The notes beneath the pieces are model-generated. The model was not told the origin of the DNA. It worked only from the letters and a program-made list of their open reading frames with translations, and searched no databases. A DNA stretch of 64,000 bases from Azospirillum sp. OGB3 (GTDB taxonomy: Bacteria; Pseudomonadota; Alphaproteobacteria; Azospirillales; Azospirillaceae). Location of the stretch: NCBI RefSeq assembly GCF_014192915.1, contig NZ_JACHYN010000019.1, positions 35,877 to 99,876 on the forward strand, in the 5' to 3' direction. Positions 17,620 to 27,422 of the stretch are shown here, one piece after another (the stretch's first letter is position 1; each line of letters starts with the position of its first letter). The position numbers were made by a program, and so were the translations under genes.

Positions 17620-19382
17620 GCGGTTCGAACACGGAAACCATCCCGGACCGTCCCGGCCGCTTCCTGCTGCATTACATCCGACGGCGGCCCTGGTCGTTCG
17701 GCGGGCTGTTATCGGTGATCGTGGCGGCGGCGGGCTGTGCGGTCGCCGTGCAGTACGGGATGAAGCTGCTGATCGACGCCATGGCCTCCCCCGACCGGGC
17801 GGCGACGGATGTCTGGACTCCGCTCGGCCTGTTCCTGGGCTTCATCGCGGCGGAGAACGTGCTGTGGCGGCTGGGCGGCTGGCTCGGCTGCCGGACCGTG
17901 CTGGCGACCGGCGTGGACATGCGGCTCGACCTGTTCCGGCACCTGACCGGCCATTCGATGCGCTACTTCTCGGAGCATCTCGCCGGGTCGCTGGGAAACC
18001 GCATCGCCGCCACCGAGAACGCGGCAACCACCATCTTCCGCACGCTGACCTGGAGCATCGTCCCGCCGGTCACCGACTTCCTGGGGGCGGTGCTGGTGCT
18101 GCTGACGATCCACTGGGGCATGGCGGCGGCGCTGGTGATGTTCGCCGTGGTGGTCGCCGTCGCCATCGTCGGTCTGGGGCTGCGCGGGCGGACGGTGCAC
18201 CACGCCTTCGCCGAACAGTCCGCCCGCACCAACGGCGAACTGGTCGACGTGGTGTCCAACGTCTGGACGGTGAAGGCCTTCTCCGCCCGCGGGGGGGAGC
18301 GCGAGCGCCTGAGGCAGGCCTTCACGGTCGAGGCCGGGGCGCACCGCCGCAGTTGGATGCATCTGGAGAAGACCCGCGTCGTCCATGACATCTGCCTGTG
18401 GGTGATGGCCGGGTCGATGCTGCTGTGGGCGTTGCTGCTGTGGCGGGACGGCACGATCACCACCGGCGACGTGGTGATCGTCAGCGCGCTGACCTTCCGC
18501 ATCCTGCACGGCTCCCGCGACCTCGCCTTCGCGCTGGTCACCGCCACCCAGCAGGTCAGCGCCATCGACGAAAGTTTGCGGGTGATCGCCCGCCCCCACG
18601 ACGTGCTCGACCCCGTGCCGGCCGAGCCCGCCAAGCCCGGCGGCGGCGCCATCGCCTTCGAGAGCGTGTCCTACCGCTATCCCGAAGGGCGCAAGGTGCT
18701 GGAGGATTTCAGCCTGACCATCCCGGCCGGGCAGAAGGTCGGTCTGGTCGGACCGTCGGGAGCCGGCAAGTCGACCATCATCAGCCTGATCCAGCGGTTG
18801 GACGACGTGCAGCGCGGCGACATCCTCATCGACGGCCAGCCGCTGACCACCCTGGTTCAGGACGACCTGCGGGCCAAGATCGCCGTGGTGCCCCAGGACA
18901 TCGCGCTGTTCCACCGCCCGATCCTGGAGAACATCCGCTACGGCCGTCCCGGCGCCAGCGACGAGGAGGTGTTCGAGGCCGCCCGCCACGCCTTCTGCGA
19001 CGGCTTCATCCGGCAACTGCCGGAGGGCTACGGCACGCTGGTCGGCGAACGCGGCGTGCGGCTGTCGGGCGGGCAGCGGCAACGGCTGGGCATCGCCCGC
19101 GCCTTCCTGAAGAACGCGCCGATCCTGATCCTCGACGAGGCGACCTCCGCCCTCGACACCCAGTCGGAGCAGGAGATCCAGGCGGCGCTGGCCGATCTGG
19201 CCCAGGGGCGGACGGTGGTCGCGGTGGCGCACCGCCTGTCCACCGTGTCGGCCTTCGACCGCGTGCTGGTCCTGGTGGACGGCCGCATCGCCGAGGATGG
19301 CCACCCCACCGAGTTGCGACGGCGCGGCGGCTTGTTCAACTCGTTGTGGCAGCTCCAGGCGCAGGGCTTCGCGGCAGAGTAG
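17616..19382 (+). CDS. ABC exporter, fused permease and ATPase (half transporter)
   Basis: 588 residues. An N-terminal six-helix membrane domain (about 20-330) is followed by an ATPase domain with Walker A GPSGAGKST near residue 379, the signature LSGGQRQR near 482 and Walker B LILDEATSALD near 503. This is the MsbA/lipid-and-glycan exporter type and would work as a homodimer in the inner membrane. It overlaps the glycoside hydrolase gene by four bases, which ties it to the glycan cluster. The likely cargo is therefore a lipid-linked saccharide, but a peptide or lipid cannot be excluded. Confidence 0.9.
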   Translation: MSGSNTETIPDRPGRFLLHYIRRRPWSFGGLLSVIVAAAGCAVAVQYGMKLLIDAMASPDRAATDVWTPLGLFLGFIAAENVLWRLGGWLGCRTVLATGVDMRLDLFRHLTGHSMRYFSEHLAGSLGNRIAATENAATTIFRTLTWSIVPPVTDFLGAVLVLLTIHWGMAAALVMFAVVVAVAIVGLGLRGRTVHHAFAEQSARTNGELVDVVSNVWTVKAFSARGGERERLRQAFTVEAGAHRRSWMHLEKTRVVHDICLWVMAGSMLLWALLLWRDGTITTGDVVIVSALTFRILHGSRDLAFALVTATQQVSAIDESLRVIARPHDVLDPVPAEPAKPGGGAIAFESVSYRYPEGRKVLEDFSLTIPAGQKVGLVGPSGAGKSTIISLIQRLDDVQRGDILIDGQPLTTLVQDDLRAKIAVVPQDIALFHRPILENIRYGRPGASDEEVFEAARHAFCDGFIRQLPEGYGTLVGERGVRLSGGQRQRLGIARAFLKNAPILILDEATSALDTQSEQEIQAALADLAQGRTVVAVAHRLSTVSAFDRVLVLVDGRIAEDGHPTELRRRGGLFNSLWQLQAQGFAAE

Positions 19383-19602
19383 TCCGCGCGCGCCCGGCGG
19401 CCTCCGCACCGTGGCGCGGAGGTCGCATCGGCCGGAACGTTTAGGGAAGACCGCCCTTCGGCGGGCTATCTTTCCGGGCGTCGTGTGTTAAGACACCAGA
19501 CGCAACTTCGCCTCGGCCCGAAAGCTCGATGAAAGCCACGACCGACGATAGCATCCTTGGGATTCAATCTCCTATTCCGTGCAAAAGCCGCGAGGCTGGC
19601 GC

Positions 19603-22572
19603 ATGACGGATCTGCCGGTGGTTGGCGGCCCGGTGATGGGGCGCGACTTGGATTTCCTGTCCGGTGGGGGCGAAATGGGAGAGCGGATGCGCTCCCACGA
19701 CTGGGCGTCCACGGCGCTCGGGCCGCCGGAGGGCTGGCCGCAAAGCCTGCGCACCATCGTCAGCGTCGTCCTGTCCTCCCGGCAGGCGATGTTCGTGGCC
19801 TGGGGGCCGGAGCTGTCCTTCCTCTACAACGACGGCTACGTGCCGATCTTCGGGGCCAAGCACCCGGAGGCACTCGGCCGTCCCTTCGCCGAGGTGTGGT
19901 GGGACATCTGGCCGCAGATCAAGCCGCTGGTCGACCGCACGCTGTCCGGAGAGGCGTCCTGGTACGAGGATCTGCTGATCCCGATGGAGCGCCGGGGCTT
20001 CCGCGAGGATGCCTGGTTCACCTTCTCCTACACCCCGGTGCGGGGCGAGGACGGGCGCATCCCGGGGATGTTCTGCGCCGCCATCGAGACGACCTCGCAA
20101 GTGCTCGCCGCCCGCCGCACCGACTTCCACCTGAAGCTGGAGACCCGGCTGCGCCAGCTCTCCAACCCGTTCGCCGTGGCCGCGGCGGCGGAGGAGGCTC
20201 TGGGCCGTCACCTGGGGGTCAGCCGCGTCGGTTACGGCGTGGTCGACGAAACCGCCCGCTTCTTCACGACGGAGCGGAACTGGACCGACGGCAGCGTCGA
20301 CCATCAGGCCGGCACCCATGACCTGCTGAGCTTCGGACCGGAGCTTCTGGACACGCTGCGCAGCGGCGGGACATTGACCATCCACGACGCCACTGCGGAC
20401 CCGCGCTTCGCCGCGCCGGACCGGCAGGCCGCCTTTGCTGGGCTGAACATCGCCTCCGCCATCACCACCAGCTTGGTGAAGAACGGGCGGATGGTCGCCG
20501 CGCTCTACGTCCACGACCGGAAGCCCCGGCACTGGCACCCGGACGAGGTCCGGCTGGTCGAGGAAGTGGCGGAACGCACATGGTCGGCGCTGGAGCGCGC
20601 CCAGGCGGAGGAATCGCTGCACCGTGCCAACGCCCGGCTTGCCGCGGAGGGGGAGCAGATGCGCAACCTCTTCCGGCAATCGCCCAACTTCATGTGCGTG
20701 CTGCGCGGCCCGGACCACGTGTTCGAACTGGCCAACGATTCCTACCGGCAACTGGTCGGCGACCGCCCCCTGATCGGCAAGCCGGTGCATGAGGCCATGC
20801 CGGAGGTCGCCGGGCAGGGCTTCTTCGAGCTGCTGGGCCGCGTGTACGACGGCGGGAAGCCCTTCGTCGGGCACGCCCTGCCGGTGCGCGTCGCCCGCCA
20901 CCCCGGCGCGCCGGTGGAGGAACGCTTCATCACCTTCATCTACCAGCCGATCAAGGACGCCGTCGGGCGGGTGACCGGGATCTTCTGCGAAGGCAGCGAC
21001 GTCACCGAGGCCAAGCATGCCGAGGACGCGCTGCGCGATCTGAACGCCACGCTGGAGCAGCGCGTCGCCGAACGCACCGCCGACCGCGACCGCATGTGGC
21101 GCCTGTCCACCGACGTCATGCTGGTGGCGCGCTTTGACGGCACCATCAACGCCGTCAATCCGGCCTGGACCAGCCTGCTGGGCTGGACCGAGGAGGAGCT
21201 GGCGGCGCGCAGCTTCCTCGACTTCGTGCATCCCGACGATCTGGAGCGCACGCGGGCCGAGGCGGCGCGGCTGGGCGCCGGTCATACCACACCGCGCTTC
21301 GAGAACCGCTACCGCCACAAGGATGGGCGTTATCTCTGGCTGTCCTGGGTCGCCGTCCCGGACGAACGCTTCATCCACGCCGTGGGCCGCGACATCACCG
21401 CCCAGAAGGAGGCCGACGTCGCCCTGCGGCAGACCGAGGAACAGCTTCGCCAAGCCCAGAAGATGGAGGCGGTTGGCCAATTGACCGGCGGCGTGGCGCA
21501 CGACTTCAACAACCTGCTCCAGGCTCTGGAAGGCTGCCTGTCGATGATCGGGCGCCGCACGGAGGAGCCGCAGGTCCACGCCCTGATCGACGCCGGGCAG
21601 CAGGCGGTGGGACGCGGGGCCAAGCTGGTGCAGCAGCTCATGGCCTTCGCCCGGCGCGACAGCCTGCGCCCGGAATCCATCGGCGTGCGCGACCGGGTGC
21701 TCGCCATGTCGGCCCTGCTGGAACGGGCGTTGCGCGCCGACATCGCGTTGGACCTTCGCCTCGGCGACGATTTGTGGCCCGTCGAGGTGGACCCGACCCA
21801 ATTCGAACTGTCGGTCATCAACCTTGCCGTCAACGCGCGCGACGCCATGCCGTCCGGCGGGCGGCTGACGGTGGAGGCGGTCAACACAGTGCTTCCTCCG
21901 GGCAATCCGCGGGGTGTGGAGGGCGAGTTCCTGCGCCTGTCGGTGTCGGATACCGGCTGCGGCATGCCCGCCGCGGTGGCCGCCCGCGCCTTCGAGCCGT
22001 TCTTCACGACCAAGGACCTCGGAAAGGGGACCGGGCTGGGGCTGGCCCAGGTCTATGGCCTCGCCCGGCAGGCCGGCGGCACCGCCTGGATCGACAGCGC
22101 GCCGGAGCGCGGCACGACGGTGCATCTGCTGCTCCGCCGCTCCGGCGTGGCCCCGGTGCAGGAGCCCGCCCCTCCGGCGGCCTTTACGCCTTCGGCGAGC
22201 GGCGGGCGGCGTCACGGCCTCGTCCTCGTGGTGGAGGACGACCCCATCGTCGCCATGACCGTCAGCACGGCGCTGGAAGACGCAGGGTTCGCCGTGCTGT
22301 CCGCCGCCACCGCCGAGGAGGCGCTGCCCCACCTGTCGGACGATGGGGTCGACGTGCTGCTGAGCGACGTCGTGATGCCGGGCGGGATGAGCGGCATTGA
22401 CCTGGCCCGCGAAGCCCGCGAGCGGCGCCCCGGCCTGCCGGTCATCCTGGCGACCGGCTACAGCGAGGACATCGCCCGCGCCACCGGCATCCCGGTGCTG
22501 GCGAAGCCCTACCGGATCGACGATCTGGTCGGGCGGATCGACGCGATCCTGATGGGCCAGGTTGGAGAATAA
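19603..22572 (+). CDS. Hybrid sensor histidine kinase (PAS-GAF-PAS-PAS-HisKA-HATPase-receiver)
   Basis: 989 residues, with no membrane segment, so a cytoplasmic sensor. An N-terminal PAS-like unit begins with the TALGPPEGWPQSLRT pattern. It is followed by a GAF domain (about 175-330), two PAS domains (about 350-640 in total), HisKA with the phosphorylated His633 in GVAHDFNN, a HATPase with NLAVNARDAMP, VSDTGCGMP and GTGLGLAQ, and a C-terminal receiver (about 872-985) with DD in VVEDDP, Asp922 and Lys in LAKPY. The receiver on the same chain implies internal phosphotransfer or phosphatase control. The ATG at 19603 has GAGG seven bases upstream and is preferred to an upstream GTG. The ligand is unknown. 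Confidence 0.9.
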   Translation: MTDLPVVGGPVMGRDLDFLSGGGEMGERMRSHDWASTALGPPEGWPQSLRTIVSVVLSSRQAMFVAWGPELSFLYNDGYVPIFGAKHPEALGRPFAEVWWDIWPQIKPLVDRTLSGEASWYEDLLIPMERRGFREDAWFTFSYTPVRGEDGRIPGMFCAAIETTSQVLAARRTDFHLKLETRLRQLSNPFAVAAAAEEALGRHLGVSRVGYGVVDETARFFTTERNWTDGSVDHQAGTHDLLSFGPELLDTLRSGGTLTIHDATADPRFAAPDRQAAFAGLNIASAITTSLVKNGRMVAALYVHDRKPRHWHPDEVRLVEEVAERTWSALERAQAEESLHRANARLAAEGEQMRNLFRQSPNFMCVLRGPDHVFELANDSYRQLVGDRPLIGKPVHEAMPEVAGQGFFELLGRVYDGGKPFVGHALPVRVARHPGAPVEERFITFIYQPIKDAVGRVTGIFCEGSDVTEAKHAEDALRDLNATLEQRVAERTADRDRMWRLSTDVMLVARFDGTINAVNPAWTSLLGWTEEELAARSFLDFVHPDDLERTRAEAARLGAGHTTPRFENRYRHKDGRYLWLSWVAVPDERFIHAVGRDITAQKEADVALRQTEEQLRQAQKMEAVGQLTGGVAHDFNNLLQALEGCLSMIGRRTEEPQVHALIDAGQQAVGRGAKLVQQLMAFARRDSLRPESIGVRDRVLAMSALLERALRADIALDLRLGDDLWPVEVDPTQFELSVINLAVNARDAMPSGGRLTVEAVNTVLPPGNPRGVEGEFLRLSVSDTGCGMPAAVAARAFEPFFTTKDLGKGTGLGLAQVYGLARQAGGTAWIDSAPERGTTVHLLLRRSGVAPVQEPAPPAAFTPSASGGRRHGLVLVVEDDPIVAMTVSTALEDAGFAVLSAATAEEALPHLSDDGVDVLLSDVVMPGGMSGIDLAREARERRPGLPVILATGYSEDIARATGIPVLAKPYRIDDLVGRIDAILMGQVGE

Positions 22573-22590
22573 AAAAGCCGGGAAATAAAG

Positions 22591-22630
22591 AAGGCGGAGC
22601 CCCCCGGGGTGCTCCGGGGAGTTCCGCCTT
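22591..22630 (-). terminator. Terminator after the uracil/xanthine permease gene
   Basis: AAGGCGGA (22591-22598) and TCCGCCTT (22623-22630) close a G+C-rich hairpin. On the minus strand it is followed by CTTTATTT and later CTTTTTTATT, giving U-rich tails. The plus-strand kinase gene ends just before it, so it may also limit readthrough from that side. Confidence 0.75.
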
Positions 22631-22651
22631 GGCCGGCCGCGATCCGGTTGC

Positions 22652-23962
22652 TCAGATGTGGTCGGAGGACAGGATGGCCTCGGCGTCGCCGCCGGTGCCG
22701 CGGCCCGGCAGGACCGCGTTCAGGACGACCCCCATCACCGCCGACAGCGCCATCGAGGAGACGACGAAGCCGCCGTCGCCGAACTTCAGCGACGCCCCGC
22801 CGATGCCGATCACCAGGATGGTCGAGGAGATCAGCAGGTTGCGCTTGTCGCCCAGATCCACCTTGCCCTCGATCAGCGTGCGGATGCCCGAAGAGGCGAT
22901 GACGCCGAACAGGGCGATGGACACGCCGCCCATCACCGCCGTGGGAATGCTCGACAGGAAGGCGGAGAGCTTGCCCACGAAGCCCAGGATGATGGCGAGC
23001 GTCGCCGCGCCGCCGATCACCCACACGCTGAACACGCGGGTCACCGCCAGCACGCCGATGTTCTCGCCGTAGGTCGTCGCCGGGGGACCGCCCAGCGCGC
23101 CCGCCACCATGGTCGCCACGCCGTCGCCGAACACCGAGCGGTGCAGGCCGGGGTCGGCGATGAAGTTGCGGCCGACGACGCGGCTCAGCACGATCTGCCC
23201 ACCGATGTGCTCGGCGATGGTGACCAGCGCCACCGGCGCCACCAGCAGGATCATCGCCCAGGCCGACACGCCCTCCTTCATGCCGGAGAACAGCAGGTGG
23301 AAGTCGGGCATGCGCAGGAAGGGCGCGGCGGCGACCGGTCCGAAATCCACCATGCCGAAGACCACGCCCAGCGCATAGCCGGTCAGGATGCCCAGCAGGA
23401 TCGGCACCACCGTGAAGAAGCCGCGCAGCACGATGGAATAGAGGAAGATGCTGCCCAGCGTCGCCAGCGCCAGCAGGAAGTGCGGCAGGCTGTACTCGCC
23501 GCCGCCCGCGGTGTTCTGCGCCATGCCCACGGCGACCGAGGCAAGGCCGAGGCCGATCACCACGATCACCGGCCCGACGACGATGGGCGGCAGGATGGCC
23601 AGCAGCCAGCGCACGCCGAAGGCGCGGATCAGCAGGGCGACGGCCACATAGACGGCGCCCGCCGCGCAGGCCCCGACCAGCGCGCCGCCGGTGCCGCCGA
23701 TCTGCGTGGCCGCCACGATCGGGCCGATGAAGGCGAAGGAGGAGCCCAGATAGGCGGGCAGCCGCCACTTGGTGAAGGCCAGATAAATCAAGGTGCCCAG
23801 CCCGCTGGTGACGAGCGCCACCGACGGGTCGAGGCCGGTGAGGATCGGCACCAGCACGTTGGCGCCGAACATGGCGAACAGGTGCTGGAGGCTGAGCAGG
23901 AGGAAGGTGGCCGGGGGCGGACGGTCGTGGACGTCCAGCACCCGGTCGCGCGGGGCTGTCAT
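22652..23962 (-). CDS. uraA: NCS2-family uracil/xanthine permease
   Basis: 436 residues with about 14 hydrophobic helices. It matches the NCS2 nucleobase:proton symporters: QHLFAMFGANVLVP at the start, SSFAFIGPIV, VALVTIAEHIGGQ with the substrate-binding Glu of the AEH motif, and TYGENIGVLAVTRV, which corresponds to the second binding Glu. It is closer to the uracil (UraA) branch than to xanthine transporters, judged on AEHIG and GENIG. The start at 23962 gives the usual short cytoplasmic N-terminus; a longer in-frame extension of 55 residues has no family counterpart. The gene symbol is by similarity of motifs only. Confidence 0.88.
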   Translation of the reverse strand: MTAPRDRVLDVHDRPPPATFLLLSLQHLFAMFGANVLVPILTGLDPSVALVTSGLGTLIYLAFTKWRLPAYLGSSFAFIGPIVAATQIGGTGGALVGACAAGAVYVAVALLIRAFGVRWLLAILPPIVVGPVIVVIGLGLASVAVGMAQNTAGGGEYSLPHFLLALATLGSIFLYSIVLRGFFTVVPILLGILTGYALGVVFGMVDFGPVAAAPFLRMPDFHLLFSGMKEGVSAWAMILLVAPVALVTIAEHIGGQIVLSRVVGRNFIADPGLHRSVFGDGVATMVAGALGGPPATTYGENIGVLAVTRVFSVWVIGGAATLAIILGFVGKLSAFLSSIPTAVMGGVSIALFGVIASSGIRTLIEGKVDLGDKRNLLISSTILVIGIGGASLKFGDGGFVVSSMALSAVMGVVLNAVLPGRGTGGDAEAILSSDHI

Positions 23963-24228
23963 GAACTGCGGTTCCCGTATCGGTGGTTGCGCGGCAAGGG
24001 TTACTCCGCGACGGCCTGCCCGGTCAAACGCCACCATGCGGAATTTTTCGGCACAAGGGTCCTCGCAGGGTCCGCCGGCACCGACATAGGCGTGAACCCA
24101 TTCCTTCGTTGCCTCACCATAGGCCATTCGTTAGTATGAAGTTTGATAAAATTTCCCGTTATTGGACATGAAACTGCGTTCCTGCACGCGGTGCGGGTTT
24201 GAGCGCTTGCTTTAGAGTGGTTGAACGC

Positions 24229-25245
24229 ATGGCCGACGAACTGTTTGCGCAACTTACAGACACCCTTTCGTCGGCGAAGACGGTGGAGGAGCTGACCCGG
24301 CCCCTGCTGTCGCTTCTGGAACTGGTGACGGAGCTGGAGGCCACCTACCTCACCCGGATTGAGTTGGAGCACGGCATCCAGCGCATCCTCTTCTCCTGCA
24401 ACACCAAGACCCTGACCATTCCCGAAGGGCTGGCCGTTCCGTGGGAGGGCACGCTGTGCAAGCGGGCGCTCGACGAGGGGAAGCTCTACACCGACGACGT
24501 GCCCGGCTGCTGGGGCGACTCCGAGGCGGCGGCGGCGCTGGGCATCCGCACCTATGTCAGCACGCCCGTCCATCTCGACGACGGCAGCCTGTTCGGCACG
24601 CTCTGCGCCGCCAGTTCGGAACGCAAGCCGCTGACCCCCAAGGGAGAGCAGGTGCTGCGCCTGTTCGCCTCGCTGATCGCCCTCCACATCCAGCGCGAAC
24701 AGCTCCTGACCCAGTTCCGGGAATTGAACGCGGCCCTGGAGTCCTATTCCTACACCGACGCGCTGACCGGCCTGCCGAACCGGCGCGCCGTGGTCGCGGA
24801 ACTGCACCGGCTGTTCGCCATGGCTGGACGCACCGGTCAGAGCGTGCTGATCGGCTTCATCGACCTGGACGGCTTCAAGGCCATCAACGATACCCACGGG
24901 CACGAGGCCGGCGACGAATTCCTGACCGAGGTGGGGCGGCGCATCGGCGCGGGCCTGCGGGCGGGCGACACGCTGGGCCGGCTGGGGGGCGACGAGTTCA
25001 TCATCGTCGGCATGGGCGCCACGCCCGGCGCCGAGGGGGATGACGCCGCCGACGCTCTGCGCGAGCGGGTGACACCGCTGATCCGCGGCGCCTACCGCCT
25101 GGGCGGTTGCGCCTTCGACTATCCCGGGGCGAGCGTCGGGGTGGTCAGCGCCGACCCCGGCACCACGACACCCGACGACGCTCTGCGCGCCGCCGACGCC
25201 GCCATGTATGTTCAGAAGAAGATCCGGCGGGCCGCCCAGGCCTGA
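24229..25245 (+). CDS. GAF-GGDEF diguanylate cyclase
   Basis: 338 residues. An N-terminal GAF domain (about 15-155) senses an unknown small ligand. The GGDEF domain (about 170-335) has DALTGLPNRR, the metal-binding Asp in GFIDLDGFKAIND and an intact GGDEF at 253-257. An RxxD inhibitory site (RAGD, 244-247) stands exactly five residues before GGDEF, so the enzyme should make cyclic di-GMP and be inhibited by it. No membrane helix is present. It is divergent from the permease gene across 266 bases. The start at 24229 lacks a strong ribosome site; an upstream TTG in frame is less likely. Confidence 0.9.
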   Translation: MADELFAQLTDTLSSAKTVEELTRPLLSLLELVTELEATYLTRIELEHGIQRILFSCNTKTLTIPEGLAVPWEGTLCKRALDEGKLYTDDVPGCWGDSEAAAALGIRTYVSTPVHLDDGSLFGTLCAASSERKPLTPKGEQVLRLFASLIALHIQREQLLTQFRELNAALESYSYTDALTGLPNRRAVVAELHRLFAMAGRTGQSVLIGFIDLDGFKAINDTHGHEAGDEFLTEVGRRIGAGLRAGDTLGRLGGDEFIIVGMGATPGAEGDDAADALRERVTPLIRGAYRLGGCAFDYPGASVGVVSADPGTTTPDDALRAADAAMYVQKKIRRAAQA

Positions 25246-25268
25246 CGCCGTAGGCGGAGGATTATGCC

Positions 25269-25748
25269 TTACGGGCCGCCGGCCACGCTCCAGGGATCGG
25301 GAGCGGTCACCTCGTAGGGCTGGGCGATGCCGCCCATCGACAGCGCGTGGACCGAATTGCTGGTGAAGCCGCAGGCCTGCTCCGGGTTCACGGCGGCGTT
25401 GGGACGGAAGGCGTAGGGCCGCGGCGCGTCGGGCGACACCGAGGTGGCCTTGGTCCGCACAACCAGCCCGTGGCCCGTCGGAACGCTCTGCTCCACCCAG
25501 ACCCATAGGACGTCCGGGTTGTCGCGGAAGCGGGCCAGCAGCGTCGACAGTGCTTCGGTGCAGGCGGCGTGTTCGAGCTGGTGGGCGCCGCGGTCGATGA
25601 TCGCCGTGGCCGGTCCGGACGAGGACGCGTCCGCGGGATTCCAGGTGAACGCCATGAGGCCGGACAGAGCGATGCCAGCGATGGAGGTTCCCCAGAGAAC
25701 CCCGGCGTCGAAACCGGAATCACCGTGACGGCTGGAATGATCGCGCAT
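25269..25748 (-). CDS. Hypothetical membrane-anchored protein
   Basis: 159 residues. A polar N-terminus of about 15 residues precedes one hydrophobic helix (GVLWGTSIAGIALSGLMAF), so it is probably anchored in the inner membrane with the rest in the periplasm. The C-terminal region has two Cys (TEALS upstream and EQACGF) and no motif I can name. It converges with the diguanylate cyclase gene, which ends 23 bases away. ATG at 25748 is preceded by AGAGG. Confidence 0.6.
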   Translation of the reverse strand: MRDHSSRHGDSGFDAGVLWGTSIAGIALSGLMAFTWNPADASSSGPATAIIDRGAHQLEHAACTEALSTLLARFRDNPDVLWVWVEQSVPTGHGLVVRTKATSVSPDAPRPYAFRPNAAVNPEQACGFTSNSVHALSMGGIAQPYEVTAPDPWSVAGGP

Positions 25749-26317
25749 CGTGGCCTCTCTGATAAAACACTCAACCGCGGCAACCGGCGTCTGCAATGTC
25801 CCCGTCTGTTTGACAGGAACGCAGGCCCGTGACCTTGATCCAGAACAAGCACTTTATAAGCTCGTCCGGTTCATTGCTTATTGTGCACCGCAACATCTGC
25901 CCGTCAACACCCACCGGAAGCATGGCAGGGCTGATTCCGCGCGCTTTCACGCCCACGTGGCGATGAACGCGGCAATTTGCCGCTCCTCCGTGCCGGAGCA
26001 CCGTGACGACCGGCGGATACGCCGTCAGCCGGAAGGCTCCCAGACAACGGTCCCGGCGGCGACATGGTTCCCCGTCGTCGTCCGATTCGCCAACAAAGTC
26101 AGTTGGTTAAACTTACGCACATTCAGGATTACAAACGAAGCCCGCTCTTCAATCCCACGCCCGCCGGGTCGATTGCGGACACCCGGACGCCATTCCTTTT
26201 CGCCCGCGCCGCCGCGGCGCGCTATGGTGCGCCCGGCGGTCACCGGATCGGCAAGAATCCGGGACGCTCGCAAGAAGAGAACTAAGACAAAGAGCACGAG
26301 AACCGGAAGGGACGAGC
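25749..26317. other. Non-coding intergenic region
   Basis: About 570 bases between the hypothetical gene and the Ldh2-family gene, with lower G+C in its middle (about 25840-26160). A long open frame crosses it but the translation has no protein-like pattern or ribosome site. It presumably carries the promoter of the dehydrogenase-amidase unit; I saw no clear operator, terminator or RNA gene. Confidence 0.5.
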
Positions 26318-27385
26318 ATGAGTGACGAGACCCCCAGCCGCCGCGCCGCCGCGGCCTTCGCCCAGACCGCGGAAACCGGAACGCCGGTCGCCTTCGCCGA
26401 TCTGGTGGCGCTGCTGGAGCGCATCTTCCTGCGCCACGGCACGTCGGAGCGGGTGGCGGCGATCCTGGCGGAGAACTGCGCGTCCTGCGAGCGCGACGGA
26501 TCGACCAGCCACGGCGTGTTCCGCATCCCCGGCTATGTCGGCTCGCTGAAGAGCGGCTGGGTGGACGGGCGGGCCGAACCGACGGTGGAGGAGGCCGGTC
26601 CCGCCTTCCTGCGCATCGACGCCGCCAACGGCTTCGCCCAACCCGCTTTCCTGGCCGCCCGCGATCGTTTCCTGGAGATGGTGCGCGAGAGCGGCGTCGC
26701 CGTCATGGCGATCCGCAATTCCCACCATTTCAGCGCCCTGTGGCCGGACGTCGAGCCCTTCGCGCGGGAGGGGCTGGTGGCGCTCTCCTTCGTCAACAGC
26801 TTCGCCTGCGTCGTGCCGCCGGGCGGCAAGGCCGCGGTCTACGGCACCAACCCGATGGCCTTCGCCACGCCGGTGGCCGGCGGCGACCCGATGGTCTTCG
26901 ACCAGGCGGCCAGCTCCATGGCCAACGGCGACGTGCGCATCGCGGCGCGCGAGGGGCACAGCATCCCCGCCGGCTCCGGCGTGGACCGAGACGGCAAGCC
27001 GACCACCGACCCCAAGGCCGTCCTCGACGGCGGCGCCCTGCTGCCCTTCGGCGGGCACAAGGGCGGCTCCATCGCCTTCATGATCGAGGTGCTGGCGGCG
27101 GCGCTGACCGGCGGCAAATACTCGCGCGAGGTCGACTGGTCGGCCCATCCCGGCGCCGAGACGCCCTGCACCGGCCAGCTCTTCATCGTCATCGACCCGG
27201 AGCGCGGCGGGACGGGGGCCTTCGCCGACCGCGTCGCCGACCTGATCGGAGAAGTGAAACAGGCGGGGCAGGACCGCATGCCGGGCGAGCGCCGCTACGC
27301 CCGCCGCGCCCGCACCCTGCGCGACGGCATCCCGCTGGCCCCCGCCCGGCTGGCCGAGCTGCGCGCCCTGGCCGGTGATGCCTGA
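26318..27385 (+). CDS. Ldh2-family NAD(P)-dependent oxidoreductase
   Basis: 355 residues of the malate/L-lactate dehydrogenase 2 family (a fold unlike the Rossmann MDH/LDH enzymes). Members include malate, ureidoglycolate, 2,3-diketogulonate and delta1-piperideine-2-carboxylate reductases. Family hallmarks present are DGSTSHGVFRIPGYV near residue 60, the catalytic His in NSHHFSALW, YGTNPMAFATPV, and FGGHKGGSIAFMIEVL near the C-terminus. It is followed at once by an amidase and, on the facing strand, a gamma-glutamyltransferase-like gene. A reductase acting on an amino-acid-derived 2-keto acid or cyclic imine fits that setting, but this is inference. Confidence 0.85.
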   Translation: MSDETPSRRAAAAFAQTAETGTPVAFADLVALLERIFLRHGTSERVAAILAENCASCERDGSTSHGVFRIPGYVGSLKSGWVDGRAEPTVEEAGPAFLRIDAANGFAQPAFLAARDRFLEMVRESGVAVMAIRNSHHFSALWPDVEPFAREGLVALSFVNSFACVVPPGGKAAVYGTNPMAFATPVAGGDPMVFDQAASSMANGDVRIAAREGHSIPAGSGVDRDGKPTTDPKAVLDGGALLPFGGHKGGSIAFMIEVLAAALTGGKYSREVDWSAHPGAETPCTGQLFIVIDPERGGTGAFADRVADLIGEVKQAGQDRMPGERRYARRARTLRDGIPLAPARLAELRALAGDA

Positions 27386-27422
27386 TACCCTGTCCCTCCT
27401 TCAAACCCGGTCGGTTCCCGCC

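Noticed and set aside
19440..19475. Short CCGCC/GGCGG hairpin after the ABC exporter gene as a terminator
   Set aside because: The stem is only five base pairs and the T-rich tail is poor, so it was not listed.
25750..26325. Open frame of 191 codons before the Ldh2-family gene
   Set aside because: No ribosome site, basic low-complexity translation, and it would overlap the real start of the next gene.
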